Below are positions 1 through 12,210 of a stretch of DNA of 64,000 nt, piece after piece. Numbering within the stretch: position 1 is the stretch's first letter; each line of letters opens with the position of its first letter. The position numbers and the translations under genes are program-made. The notes beneath the pieces were generated by a model, which saw only the letters and a list, made by a program, of their open reading frames with translations, was not told the DNA's origin and ran no database searches. Origin of the DNA: Acanthaster planci (Eukaryota > Echinodermata > Asteroidea > Valvatida > Acanthasteridae); NCBI RefSeq assembly GCF_001949145.1, contig NW_019091602.1, positions 395,141-459,140 of the forward strand. Reading direction: 5' to 3'.

Positions 1-30
1 AAATATTAAAGTTGGCGGCTTTGTAAATTG

Positions 31-115
31 TTTAATGCAAAAAAGTCTTTATTTTGCCAACGCGCAGGTCTACGGCGACGCGCGCAGTGACCACAAACTG
101 GAGACTATTTTTTTG
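31..115 (+). repeat. Dispersed repeat, CGCAGGTCTACGGCGACGCG family, copy a
   Basis: The CG-rich core CGCGCAGGTCTACGGCGACG recurs in inverted orientation at 5143-5231, and truncated at 2989-3040 and 6850-6888 (core GACCAGAAACCGGAGTCTTT). Confidence 0.75.
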
Positions 116-660
116 GGGGGGCCTAAACATCAAACCCTTTTTTGCCCCCCAAAAGGCCTTGTGGTCTGCTTGAAACTCGCAGTACATGTAGTTACTCTTA
201 CCTCTGCAATATCATATTCGACACCCTTCTCGTGCTTTTTAATTAACGGAATCATTTGCCCGGGCATAATTTCCTCCGCAAAGTGATGTGCACAGGTTTG
301 GTTCTCGGCCTGGTCACACTGACCAGGCAAAGGCCACACCGTGCACGTATGACGGGTAGGTGCAGTTTACAAGGCCAATGATGTCTCATGCAGTCGTTCG
401 ATTAGACTCACTGTTTTACACAATTAAATTTATGAATACTGTTTGAAATCATTTTGGGTTCAGTGTATTGGAAGTTAACTTCGCTTTTTTAGACAAGTGA
501 GGGCATTGTGCTCGTTACAGGTTTTCATGGTCAGATATTGACTGCACCTGATATGACACCTCAGTTATCTTAATGAATATTTAAATTTTCATTAGCATAA
601 AAACCAATTGTCCTTTCTCAATGACAGGTGCCCGCATTCACTCTTTTTAAATCCTGTTAG

Positions 661-736
661 AGAAGAGGAAGTAATTGATATGCTAAATGCTGCTGCTGCT
701 GCTGACGACGACGACGACGAAGCTAAAGACCGTTAG
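661..736 (+). CDS. Possible terminal exon of an unidentified gene
   Basis: After a pyrimidine-rich tract and the acceptor CTGTTAG the frame reads EEEVIDMLNAAAAADDDDDE then AKDR and TAG (734-736). The Ala run is five GCT codons and the Asp run five GAC codons. An acidic, charged C-terminal tail is typical of real protein ends, but upstream exons must lie left of the window or be unrecognised. It could also be a chance frame over a trinucleotide repeat. Confidence 0.4.
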
Positions 737-3700
737 ACACGAGAGATGTAGGATCAACTGCTCTGTCTGTAATTGCCTGTGTCATTCAAATTGTGGATAA
801 GAAAGATCAAATGTGATACGATTAAAACACTCAAATCTTTTGGAGGTATTTTGACTGTCTAAGAGTAAGATCTGGCGATAACTGTCCAGTATTCAGTAAG
901 GACGTGAACATTTCCTGTCAATATGAGGTATTTGGGATCGAAGATATTAAATTTTTACTTGAACATTTACTAACATTGAAATCTTACTGCTGAAACCACT
1001 AATTTTATTTTGTGTTTTAAGGTTGGAATATTGTAAATACTTTGGAAGCAAGTTCTAAATAAGAATTTGTATAAACAGAATAATATGTTTTGAAGTCGTC
1101 AACTGTGTGTGTGTTATCCCCGTTGTCCAATTCTGAACTGTGACATTCTGCGACTACATTGAAAACCTTGAAATATTTCTTTCGCAATTCTTGAATTCCT
1201 CTGCCGGGTTATTGACGTTCCATTGCATCTGTGGAATTTCCAAGTCATTGTTTACAATAATGGATTGTAACTGTCAGTGCGCCTCTAAAACGGTCAACAA
1301 TGCCAGCAATATGTGTTAATGTAATGTTTTATAACATGGTCAAATTTAACAGTGCCAGTCAAAATCCATTGAAATCTTGTTGATTTGGCTAGTTCTGGCT
1401 GTCATGGCAATCCTGATGGTATAAAGTATGATTCTAACAGTTTTCAGTTAACGTGTAGATTCTGGTCGAACAGACTGGTTTTTTAAAACTGCAATCTGGC
1501 AGTTATGGAGTTGCCTCGGCTGTTCAACTATCACAGCACGAAATCCGGACGCGGACATACATGTATGTTACGATGTTAAGAAAAGAATGCGTATTACTCA
1601 GCATGCATGACGAAGACTTCTTGTAGTAAATCAGGACATGATACATTTGTTTTTGCAGAATCCATCTTTTAATTAGGTCATAAACAAGTACTACAGTAAT
1701 ACAAAGATTCTACTGCAACAGGTAATGGTGGGCCCAGCTACCAACTTGAAATAAATGGAAAATAACTGAAAATTACCGCGAAGAACATGTAGTCCTCATA
1801 CAAAGAAAATGCCCAATTGTTTTTGATTATTGATAATGCACACTGGGGGCATCCGGTTGAATGTCAACAAGTTCAAATAATACATGTAGCTTTTTACGCC
1901 AGACACCAACAGGGTTTGTTTTGCAATCAGTTCAGACTAGTGTGCATCTGGCCACAATTCACGATTCAGGGAGAGCGATCTTCTTCAAAGAAATTGATCA
2001 TGTTTTGGTCCTGATTTCCTAACGTAAGAAACGATACGTTAATTGTTTGACACATTGTGTCTATATCAGAATTGGTTTATCTTCGATATTTATACCCAAA
2101 CAGAGCAAAATACAGAGCAAGACATGCTTTCAGGAAGCACAATAACTGATGGTGCTCAGGCAGAGGTTTGATAGGGAAACCAAACTAAGCATTAAAAAGA
2201 CCCCGAATCACGATTTACGCCCAAGCTTTTCTATCATTCTTGCTTTTGTTTTGAATTGTTGGGTTTTGTTTCTTCAGTTCCGTTTTTATGCTTCTCGCTT
2301 GTTTACCCCATCAGGTTCACGGCAGATAAAACTAACTCAGAAGCTTTTAAGCAAAATGCTATAATGAGCCATTTCGGTTGTTCGAAACAAAATCATTTGA
2401 GAACGAAGTACGCGAGGGTGAACATGTTCAGCGCTGGTGAATCAGAATCAACGGCGGATTATGTGGGCCCTTAATTAAGTGCGGTATTGCTGGCTTCTGG
2501 TCGACCACAACGTGCTTTATTTCGGTCATCCGCTGTACGTTCAAATACCGAACTGGTTCACTGCGCTAGACTATAAGCCCCATGCGTTTTTGTTTTGTTT
2601 TGTTTCCCGGGGGTGAAGGATGGCTTTTTAAGGCTGGCAACGCACACGGAAATGAGTGACATATTTAATCAAAGAGCACAGGCTAGTGGTAGCACGTTGC
2701 ACGTCATGCCGCCATTGTTGCTGATCAGCTGGCTGCAACTTTGTAACCTACCTGTGGTCTACTGTTTGTATTCGACTTCAGCGTTACGCAGTCGTAATGG
2801 ATCTATCACTGGGTACGAGATACCCACGAATTAGTCTGGTTCCTTGAACAAACTGCCCTTCGGACTTGCGGACTTGTGGCCGGGAATCAGTCTACTTGCA
2901 AACATTCAGTTGGTGCAGAAATAGAGAATAGGCCTAGCTGTTTCGAAAAGTTTAAGAAATAAAGGAAGAAATTGACCCGCGCGTTCAAAATCGATGCGCG
3001 CGCTGACCAGAGGCCGACTATTTACTTTTTTGAGGCCTAAACTTGATTAATAAAAACTATAAAGTCCCTCCAAATTTCTGTTCCTCCTCATAAAGTAAAC
3101 TCAGCCCATCCAAATGATACCGCATCTCTGACTGTAGAGAATCTATGGCTGCCTGTAACAAACATAAGACAAATTAATGACAGCACGATGGCTCGCGCTA
3201 ATTTGAATGATTGGGGTAATGATGAGCAGGAGGAACAGGACGAGGACAAGCGGACGATAATGATAATGCAAGTGACAAAGAATAAAATCATGGAACGTGT
3301 TGAAGAAACACATATAAAAGAAAATAAAAAAGGCCATAGTTGAGGAGCACAACGCAGGAAATGGTACAACAGATGATCATGATTCAAGCCTCAAAGAGCT
3401 TAACTGGAATTTGCCTTTGTCTCAGTAAATTTTTTTCAGCCCAATTTCATCACAAGTCAGTTTGGAATGCCAACCTTTAAGTTTCTGCTCGGAAATACCT
3501 CAACACCACTTTTGTAGAAATTGGACGAAGCCTTAGGCCTATTGCAAGAATTGAAATTTTCACTGAAGGATAGACGCGGACAAATGTTTAGTTTTCACAT
3601 GCAGCGCAAAACGAAAAGTGCTCACTAATGGAACACTGTAGTGATTATAACATAGACGGGCAGGATAGAGAAAACAACGAATATGAGTTATATTGAACTC

Positions 3701-4500
3701 AAGTATCATGAACCAAGAGAAATTAAACTAAAAATTGTCAGCAGTGGTCTAAGGAGCACGGTGTTCATTCCCTGACATGAGTAGTCAACAAGGCCGATTT
3801 CACGATTCACATACGAAGATGAAACACTGAAATTGGGACGACTAGAATGTAATAACTATAATTACCTTTATGCAATACAACAGTAGCAGGTGCCACACAC
3901 TCTCAAGCAGGGACAAGACTGCCTATTATCTACCAAAAGAGAAATACAACAAAGACACTGTAATGAACATGGGAAATTCTATAATTATACGCAAGAAACC
4001 GCAGGAAAAAATCTGACGGAGACTGTCATTCCCCTATGAGCTCGAAGAAACACCAAGAGAGGGCGCCATGTTCCTGGCAACAGAGGCTCCTTTGGTGGGA
4101 ACTGCACTTGGCAGGTTCACAAACGACTGTAAAACGCACGAATTACGGTTGTGTTGCCAACCAACAAAAACGACAGTGCTCTTCAATGGACAGAGTTGCT
4201 TCAAATCGAAATTACCAAAGGAACAACTGAGGAACCACCCATACCACGCCTGAAAGTTAATTCACACGTACGGACGCCATTTTCCGGTCGAAGCACGTAT
4301 GTTACAGTGACTGTCGAAAGAAAAGCGACAGCAGATACCAAGGTTATATACGTCACCACTCCTAAAACAAGCTTGAGAAATTGGAATGTTTTTACGGTTT
4401 ATTTATTCGCAACAGGAATAATTGACCGACTGAGACTCTGGCATAGGAGCCAGTAAGACAAAGACTGTGTGACATCAGCATATCGGCATGCGTACGAGTC
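737..4500. other. Non-coding stretch
   Basis: Probably begins with the 3' UTR of the 661-736 exon; AATAAA lies at 1750-1755. It contains a truncated dispersed repeat at 2989-3040 and the small frame at 3188-3342. I see no other supported gene. Confidence 0.4.
3188..3342 (+). other. Short charged open frame, unassigned
   Basis: Reads MARANLNDWGNDEQEEQDED, then KRTIMIMQVTKNKIMERVEE and ends GHS with a stop. It has an acidic then coiled-coil-like composition. No homology recognised and no splice support. It may be a small peptide, an exon or chance. Confidence 0.2.
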
Positions 4501-4581
4501 GCATTCAACAACTCCGACACATCAGTCAGCAAACGCCACTTTGAGCACGTTCGGGCTTTTCCAGTTGTCTGCGTTTTTGTT

Positions 4582-4640
4582 TTAGTCATTCCCCATTAAA
4601 GCCTTTCCATCATCACGACTGCTTACAGTCTTTGGTGACG
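4582..4640 (-). CDS. Peptide copy 1, exon 3
   Basis: ASPKTVSSRDDGKALMGND and TAA (4582-4584). Acceptor TCGACAG. The nucleotide sequence is homologous to exon 3 of copy 2, including the acceptor, but ends earlier. Confidence 0.6.
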
Positions 4641-7600
4641 CTGTCGATGATAATTACGACTGTAACGCGGAAGTGGTAGCAAGTCAACTTTTACAAGTCC
4701 AAGTCGAATCACAAGTCGGTTTTCGCAAGTCTATAAGTCAATTCTCAAGTCTAGCAGTCCCGTCATAAGTCAAGTCACAATTACAAGTCAAGTCATGTCA
4801 AGTCAAACGTCGATTTGGTCCAAACATAAGCAAGTCCAAGTAGACCGATAAGGCGAGGGACGTGTGATATCAAGCCGCAGCCAAGTGATTCAGACGTGGC
4901 CTTGGGAAGACAAGACCGAAGTAGAAGTCTTACGCTGATTATCTTAAAACCCTTCGCTGCATATGTGTTTTTTCCCATTAACTATTTCTATGTGGATTGT
5001 GGTGACGGAAGTCTTTTAATCACGTTATTATTAATTGTTAAACATAAATGTTCTTCTAAATGGTTTCAAATTCCTACATGGATGTCCTCTGCACCCTCAA
5101 ACCATTAAATGAATTAAAAAAAGAAAAGAAAAAAGGAAAAGGCCAAAAAAAGTCTCCGGTTTCTGGTCACCGCACGCGTCGCCGTAGACCTGCGCGTCGG
5201 GAAAATAATTTTTTTTTTAGTTTTGCATAAAACGATTTCTAAAAGCCACCAAACTTACTTGGTCAGCAGGAATTCTGCTACCGCGTAATTTTAACGTGTT
5301 TTTGATTGGAGGGGTTGAGTAATATATACGGTAAAGGAATCCCCCTAGGCCTCTACACATTTCAGTCGGGCACTCTGATCAGATGACGTCATCCGTGCAT
5401 CTTGACACGAAGGCCGTGTCCGAATCAGTTGGCTGCGGCTTGATATTACATATGATTCTATGGGAACCTAGCCTTGGACGCTGCCAAATACTCAGTTTAA
5501 TTTCTGGCCGTAGCCAATTGATTCGGACCCGGGCCCACGTACGTCTGTGAGAAAGACAAACGAAGTGGTATGCAAATTGAAAACGCTTTTGAGCAACAAA
5601 CCGTGAGGCGACAGTCTGTTTCAGTGGCGGTGAGGCAGTGGCGGTAGATACGCATGCAGTGGCGATGGACATGCATCGTGTTATGACAACCATACATGTA
5701 ACAACTCATGCATAGTTAATCGTCACTTGCCAAGAACAAAGGTAGATTAGAATGAGAGGAGATTTTATTTTCTGAGCTGAATTTTCCCCAGTATGTTAAA
5801 TGCAGCTTGTTCCAGTGAGCCAGGCCAGAACTCTGAACAGCGCCCTCAATAGTTTGGAGCTTTGTATCTAAACCATGCTTGTCAGACATCTTTTCTTATG
5901 TTTTCTCTTGAAAGAGTCTTGTCCAACATGTGACAGTTTTCACCAGTTTTACTAGACCAACGTTAGACAGTTACCGAGAGGAGTGTTGCCAAAGAAGTAA
6001 GCATTCATTTGACTCTTCATTTAAAGGATTTCTTGAGATTTAAGGAAGAAATTTAGTATAGTGTTTAACGTTAGATTTGCATGAAGTTATTGTTGTAGTG
6101 GAACTATGTGTATTTTGTAAGACATGAAGCCAGTTTAAGTTGATATAAATACCCATATAGGTTCACGCTTTAGAACACTAAGATTGAGTAAGACTTCTGA
6201 ATTACATTAGTTGTTTTCTAAAGTTATATGACATACATAGCTTAGTGTTTAATTTCCGGATTTAGAAAGGTTTTCAAGTTAAAAGTGTTAGTCTTTATAG
6301 TGAATCATTTACTTAATGAAAGAACTGATAACTTCAGTCTAGATTTCAGTGACACAACATTAACTAGAAAAACTATATGCACATCAGTATTTTGAATTCA
6401 GCCAGTCATGTCATTGCTTTATACATACAGTCCACAGAATTTAGATCATCTTTGGAAATTCAGTTTTATTATAATGGAACAAGCATTTATATTGTTTGTT
6501 ATTTCCGTGTTTTCCAGATCGAATAAACATGGCTGAGTAATTAGCCCTATAGGCTATACGATTCACAAGACTCCTCTGAGGCTGAGGTGCGTGTTGTACT
6601 TCTGAAGATCCACAGCTTGTTTCTTTTAAGCTAAAACAGAAAACAGTGTATCATGTACCTCATGAGAATTTTATTTTCATTTTGACTCTGGAGCTGAACT
6701 GTTTTTATTTCATATTTTTTCCTATTTTGACGTGCCACTTGTTTTCTCTGAGCTAAAGCAGCAAACAACGTGCAAAGAATATCTTATACTGCTACCTCGT
6801 TAGAATTTCATTTAAAACCGGAAACCGGAGCTGAACATTTATTTTCACCCATGACCAGAAACCGGAGTCTTTTTTTTTTTGGCCATAGGTAGTGAGCTTT
6901 GACCCTACAACAGTTCTTTGTTTGCTTTCAGTAACTGCTCCGAAGCGTAACAATGCACATGAAATATAGCCTTTAGCTTTGCTATCTATACCAGGGTAGA
7001 ATTACCCAGGCACGCGCTTTCTGGAAAGCCGCGAAGCTTCTAAAAGCCCGACAGCCTTTAGAAGGTCGTTTATGGGTCACAGGCAGGGCCTGGGGCAAGC
7101 CATGCACCAGTTGATATAATAAATACAGGATACATGTAACTCACATCTGGACGATGTTTGTACACAGCTGAATGGCACTTGGCCAGGGACCAGCGCGATT
7201 TTTTTGTCCCTACTCAGGGGAGGCCCCGTAGTTAGAGGTGACTAAACCAGGCTGTTCAGCATGAACACAAGGAGGATTTATATGGGAGGTGACGGCAGGT
7301 GGCCGTTTTTATTTTTTATAAATTCATGAACAAAACGGCGTACCCAGGGGACGTCAGTTGAAGTTGAACTCCGTTGAACGCAAGGCAAGTTGATAGGCTC
7401 AAACTTAAGTGGGTTCAATTGAGCAGAGTTGTAGAGTCTGAATCAAGTCACGTGTCAAAAGCTGAGTGTTATGGCGAGTCAGGTTACGTGTCACGAATAT
7501 AGCAACTCGAGTCCGACCGTGAGTCCAAGTCAGGTCAATCGAGTCTATAACTCTGCTGTGTAGAAAACGTAATCATGGTTGTTATCTCTCCATACACCTA

Positions 7601-8084
7601 ACATTTCTGCACACGCGCAATGACACCACTTACCTCTTGCCTTGCGTGCAATCCGTTCTTTCCAGCCAAACCAGCCCGAGTCTGAATCGGCGTTGCCAGC
7701 TGCTTCGTTCATTCTTTTGATACCTTTCTTTCCTGTCAAACAACAGAGAAAAATAAAGAAACTGATACTTCGTTTATTTTGATATAGTAATAGATTTCCT
7801 TGACAAAAGCCATCCAATGTGGTATAAAGTCAATTCCACAAAAGTCAAAATGTTAATTGCCAAAGAAAAGCCTTTGTGCTACACAACTGGATGTGGGTGT
7901 ACAAAACATACATTTTTTTACATAGCGACAGCGGCGTTTCCAAATATAAATGTGAAATTCAAGTTATACTCGTTAACCTGACTGATCTATTCAACTCACC
8001 ATGTCCACTTGGTTCTTCAGAACTCATCACAGTTCCAACAATCAAAATGATGATGAAAAAACAGCCCAGAGTCACGGCCTTCAT
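4582..8084 (-). CDS. Small secreted peptide precursor, copy 1
   Basis: Three exons on minus: 8084-8000, 7732-7634 and 4640-4582. Phases match (85+99+59 nt) and give 80 residues. The signal peptide is MKAVTLGCFFIIILIVGTVM with SSEE after it. Then come KKGIKR (possible dibasic cleavage), an acidic spacer, and a basic amphipathic, Trp-rich segment GWFGWKERIARKAR, then ASPK and a short tail ending GND. The layout of signal, acidic pro-piece and cationic helix is that of a host-defence peptide precursor and loosely recalls sea-urchin centrocins; this is inference. Exon 3 lies 3 kb from exon 2, across repeats. The paralogue at 22279-23178 supports every splice site. Confidence 0.7.
4676..4808. repeat. 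Irregular CAAGTC array
   Basis: More than a dozen CAAGTC/AAGTC words at spacings of 5-16 bp. A similar AGTC-rich patch lies at 7443-7545. Both sit in the long intron of secreted-peptide copy 1. Confidence 0.75.
5143..5231 (-). repeat. Dispersed repeat, same family, copy b (inverted)
   Basis: Reverse complement of 31-115 with about 85-90 percent identity by eye, including the T-rich flanks and TATGCAAAA. Together the two copies bracket 5 kb. Confidence 0.75.
6850..6888 (+). repeat. Truncated member of the same dispersed repeat
   Basis: TGACCAGAAACCGGAGTC followed by a T run and GGCC, as in the other copies. The CG-rich half is missing. Confidence 0.55.
7634..7732 (-). CDS. Peptide copy 1, exon 2
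   Basis: 99 nt, phase 1-1, acceptor TGACAG, donor GTAAGT. Encodes the KKGIKR site, the acidic spacer and the cationic GWFGWKERIARKAR segment. Confidence 0.7.
8000..8084 (-). CDS. Peptide copy 1, exon 1
   Basis: 85 nt coding the signal peptide and SSEEPSGH. Donor GTGAGT, phase 1. Same length and phase as exon 1 of copy 2. Confidence 0.72.
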
Positions 8085-8436
8085 GATGTCAACCTTAATT
8101 GATCTACAACACGAAGGGATCAATCGATTGAGAATCTGCAACCAAGGATACAATTCCACTATCTTCCCTCCGCACTTTCTTAAAATCCTCACACTACGGG
8201 CAAAAGAACACGAGCTTTCCAATACAACATCGAGAAATGTTCATTACAGGGACGGCCTCGACGCTTTTGGTCATTTTAAGTTTGTACACATGTGAATGGG
8301 CCATTGCTTTGTTTACAATCTGTAGCAGTGACCACCATCCAATGAATCAGAGCAATGGCTTTCCATAGGCCACACCTCTCTTTTAGTATGCACTTGTGTA
8401 TAGAACGCCAAAGAGGCAAAAACTTGGAGGCAACAC

Positions 8437-8594
8437 ATCGATCGTTCTTCAACATCGATCGATCGTCCCCCTACATCGATCGATCGTTCTCCTACATCGA
8501 TCGATCGTTCCCTACATCGATCGATCAATCGATCGATCTCTTTTGATCGATGAAGAAAGACCGATGAAGCTACATCGATGAAGCTACATCGATG
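8437..8594. repeat. ATCGATCG minisatellite
   Basis: Tandem units of about 21-23 bp, CTACATCGATCGATCGTTC, with four good copies followed by degenerate CTACATCGATGAAG units. Each unit contains a self-complementary ATCGATCGAT core. Non-coding. Confidence 0.9.
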
Positions 8595-8599
8595 CCAAC

Positions 8600-11100
8600 G
8601 TTATGTAACCTCTTCCAGCACCAAATTACATGTGTTCCCAATAACCATAGCCCACCAGCACACAAGGCGGTGTTGAGTACTCGTAAGTCTGGTCCCGAGC
8701 CAATTGAGTTCTCATATTGGTGTTTATATCTAGTTTCCTTGTCATGAAACCACTGAGAATATTTTCTATTTTCCCCTTGATGGGATGCCAGTTCATCATG
8801 GGTCGCTCCCTAGGGGTGCAGTGTCCCAATTAAAGGAAAATTCTCCGCCAGGCTGAGGCGCACAAAAAGTACCCCCCAGAGATTGTTTCGAAAAGAGGGG
8901 CCAAGAAATGGTGGGATTGTGTCAGTATGGCCCAGGATTATCTCTGTAGATTCAGGGGCACCCATCTGGGGGCAAAGCAGACCAAAATGGGATTGAAAAT
9001 TAGTCAGAAGAGCCCCAGGAAGGTAAGGGATGTCATTTGAAAAATGGCCGCTGGGAGGGCTGGGCAACATTCACTTTTTTGGGGGGGGAGTTTGTTTTGG
9101 GCGGATAATTAAAAAATTCATTGGTTAACCTACTAAAAATTGAAAATCAAATGAAACCTGAAGGACCAAACAACACACTGTTTTTTGTTTGAGAGGCCTC
9201 AGGGACTTCAGTTGCCTGCCATGGGGCTTCAAACTTGGTTGATTTTACACTATTTTCAATGGAGCTTGAATTGGTTCAGTGCACCCCTGGCCACTGTGGG
9301 CAGACATATTTACTCCAGGTGGATACGAATTTTATTTTCCACACCGATGCCTGGCGAAACCGGCAGAACCAGCTGAACCAGTGGAACTATTCTTTCATTC
9401 ATTGACCTACATGTACATGTACTTTGCAGAAACCAGGCTTGCACACAAGAGACCCTTGTATATGGTGACCCCTGCCCAGCCTCAGTGACCGCGGGCGCAG
9501 TTTCAGTACACCATGGTGTATAATGTACTGTACATGTACACGTACATGTACAGTGTACATGTACATGTGTATATGCTATACAGTAAAGGGTATTTTGTTG
9601 GGCCAAGCTTCGGTTACCGTGTGGCTCAGGGACCAGCATGTGGTGTTCCCGTTTCGTGTAGGTTCAATGTGAATAAAAGACCTTCCGTTTCTTGATAACT
9701 AGTAACTTCTGAAGTTTACCAGTCTTTAAAATGTTTTGTCCTTTACAATATGTACCCAAATGTGTGACATGAATGACAAAACTTAATACCTATAAAATTC
9801 AAAGGTATTAACTTTGTGCAAATCTTTAACATGTTTATTAACATTACACAAAAAGAAGAGATAAATCTACAAATGAACACAAAGTTAGTGTGACAGAAAA
9901 GACATTTGTACGAGTCCGGCAAGTAACGTTCGTAACTCGGTGTCCTGTTGTACGCGTTAAATACTTATACGATGAAAATATTTTTTTTCAGAGACATTGT
10001 GTATTTACTGCTTGTCACAAACAAGGAAAAACTGAAATAAAAAATAAACATATTTCCTATTGGCTATTTAGATGCGGGAAAATGAAAGACACCGTTTTAG
10101 ATGCGTTGCGTTGATGTCCACAAATTAATAAATCCTTGATCTTTTGATATCTGGGTATGTATCAACTAACTTAATGTCATTGCAAATTATTTATTCAATA
10201 TGTATTTTTTGCGGGAGATGTTAATTTGGGGAGATGTTAATTATATATAACGGGTTTGCCCTTACCCAACGTATATTGATAAGCACTGTATGTACAAGTT
10301 GCCAAAAATGTGTTTCCTTAGTCCAACTTCAGAAAAAAAAGCGACATCAAACGAACTTAGACCACCAAAAGGAAACTGTACCATGATGGCATAAGTAATC
10401 TGGTTAATAACGTTTTCTCTGAGGTTCAAGAGTTTAATCGCGAATCAACGCGTGGGGAATGGGAGTCCACTCTTTCAATCACCGCCGATCGCTATCCTAT
10501 ATAAAAGGACCCCAAATCATCAACAGAATGCTGAAGTTGAAAGTAACTTTCCTTGAAGATGCTCCTTTTCCTATAGTGGACTCCCGATTCCTGCATAACT
10601 CCCAGTTTACCAGAAAGACGCTCTGAGATCTTCCTTTCAAACACATTCCTTATAAACATACCAGTAGGTCGGGCATATCTGAGCACAGATCGAGTATTCC
10701 CCTGCACAAGATATAAGAACAATTTCTAACACACTCTGTATCTGCTATTTTGGATAACACTTTGTGTTTGAAACAAAACAATAGCTTTCACATGCACCTG
10801 CATTTTTCCGACGACAGCCTCGAGGTCAGATTTACCAGCACCAGTACGTACATGTACATGCATTGTGAATCGTGTCCTTGCTGTTTATTATTACTTTTGG
10901 TATGAGTGGAGTACTGGGAGTCAAAGTGTTCTGGAATATTTACGATCCCCTCGCTGTTGTTTTGCGGTCAAGGCCCATTGCATGCCGCGCATGGCCCCGC
11001 CCCGAGTAGTATGTATGTATAAGCATAGACTAGCTCTATGGTATGAGAGTTCGAGACCAGCATCCTTTTTCACTCTGCTTCCACGCTCCAACCCACACAC
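8600..11100. other. Non-coding stretch
   Basis: Upstream of secreted-peptide copy 1. Holds TACATG clusters at 9409-9430 and 9530-9572 and otherwise low-complexity AT-rich DNA; no supported gene. Confidence 0.4.
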
Positions 11101-11113
11101 AGACCCAATCCAC

Positions 11114-11297
11114 TCACACAAGTGTGTATTTGCCTGCAACTGGGGACCCCTTATTGTTCCTCTTTTGTATATACTTTTTTAGAAGACTGCCCATATGTTT
11201 TGTACACAGTTGTCGATTGGGGACCCTCTGTCAATTGGGGACCTTATTGTCCTCTATTGTTCAGGGTCCCCAATTGAATGCGGAAACAAACTCATTG
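11114..11297. repeat. Dispersed repeat, copy 1
   Basis: Starts ACACAAGTGTGTATTTGCCT and ends near GAAACAAACTCATTGACC. A shorter copy lies at 32668-32778. This copy has an extra internal stretch of about 70 bp with repeated CAATTGGGGACC words. Confidence 0.8.
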
Positions 11298-11379
11298 ACC
11301 TTTGACCCCGGCGCTTTCCATAAACAACTCGAAGTGAAACCCACCGCGCCTCATTTTTAAAAAGCTTCATTTTAAAAAC

Positions 11380-12210
11380 ATGGGAATTAATTTTAATAAC
11401 CTGTTTATTTTGGTAAACAAAGACAATTCATTTTGGGCTAAGTTTGCTGACATTACAACGGCTTACAAAATGCCAAAGGTCACCCAGCAAGAAGTCGTGG
11501 ATCGTTGGACCACAGACCCGATGTCAGTTATCAAAACCAAGTCAATTTTTGCGGTGTAATAAATTTTGGACGGATTGTTTACCCCACTCAATACGTATCT
11601 GCTTTAATGAATTTCCACGTGTATTATACGGTAAAAAGATCTTCGCCGAGTGTATGGCATTGCCTACCGACAATATATTCTATCCTTGTAATAATTATTA
11701 GTTTAACAATGCGTTTAATGACACTTGTTGCGAGTTTAACATGGATCCAAACATGAATTTTTGGCAAGCCCGCGATCCTTTATACAAACGGCCTCGGTAC
11801 CGCTTATTATTACGACACTGCAGGTTTTGCTGATGCCGGTGTAAAAAAAATGGCTGCCCGTTCCAGGGAAAAACTACGACCCAAAAAAGACTTATAATGA
11901 ATACGGTCGCGAAGGCAATTTAATGGATCTCTATTGGCAACCCGTGGGTTCGAGTCTGACGATTAAATATAAAATTGACTGGATTTTACAAGATGCTAAA
12001 GCCAAATCAGCGTGGCAAGACTTTACTCCACACAAAAGGGCAATTACAGACGTTGGAATTACAATGGTAAATGAATCGATTCGAGCTTACGTCTACGCGT
12101 TACTTGGTGCCCAAACTCAAAAAGACGAGCGTTTTAATCCCCGGCACCGGATTAGACGTACAACGACAGTTTATTACGATCGTGCAATCTTTAAAGACAA
12201 AATGACATAA
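11380..12210 (+). pseudogene. Broken coding stretch of unknown origin
   Basis: Protein-like sequence jumps between the three plus frames with few gaps: NNLFILVNKDNSFWAKFADI (11380 on), SYQNQVNFCGVINFGRIVYP (11525 on), LPTDNIFYPCNNY and FNNAFNDTCCEFNMDPNMNF (11670-11760), AYYYDTAGFADAGVKKMAAR, then MDLYWQPVGSSLTIKYKIDW to RAIFKDKMT with TAA at 12210. The last frame is 95 codons and intact. The steady amino-acid texture suggests one former gene of about 270 codons with several indels, perhaps from a mobile or viral element. I do not recognise the family. Confidence 0.4.

Noticed and set aside
8355-8581. Overlapping frames coding repeated IDRSF or RSID words
   Set aside because: They arise from the ATCGATCG minisatellite on both strands, not from a protein.
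9310-9639. 109-codon minus frame with HVHCTCTCTC
   Set aside because: Produced by TACATG repeats; no family resemblance.
11040-11065. tRNA-like B box (GAGTTCGAGACCAGC)
   Set aside because: No matching A box, no acceptor stem and no cloverleaf could be drawn.
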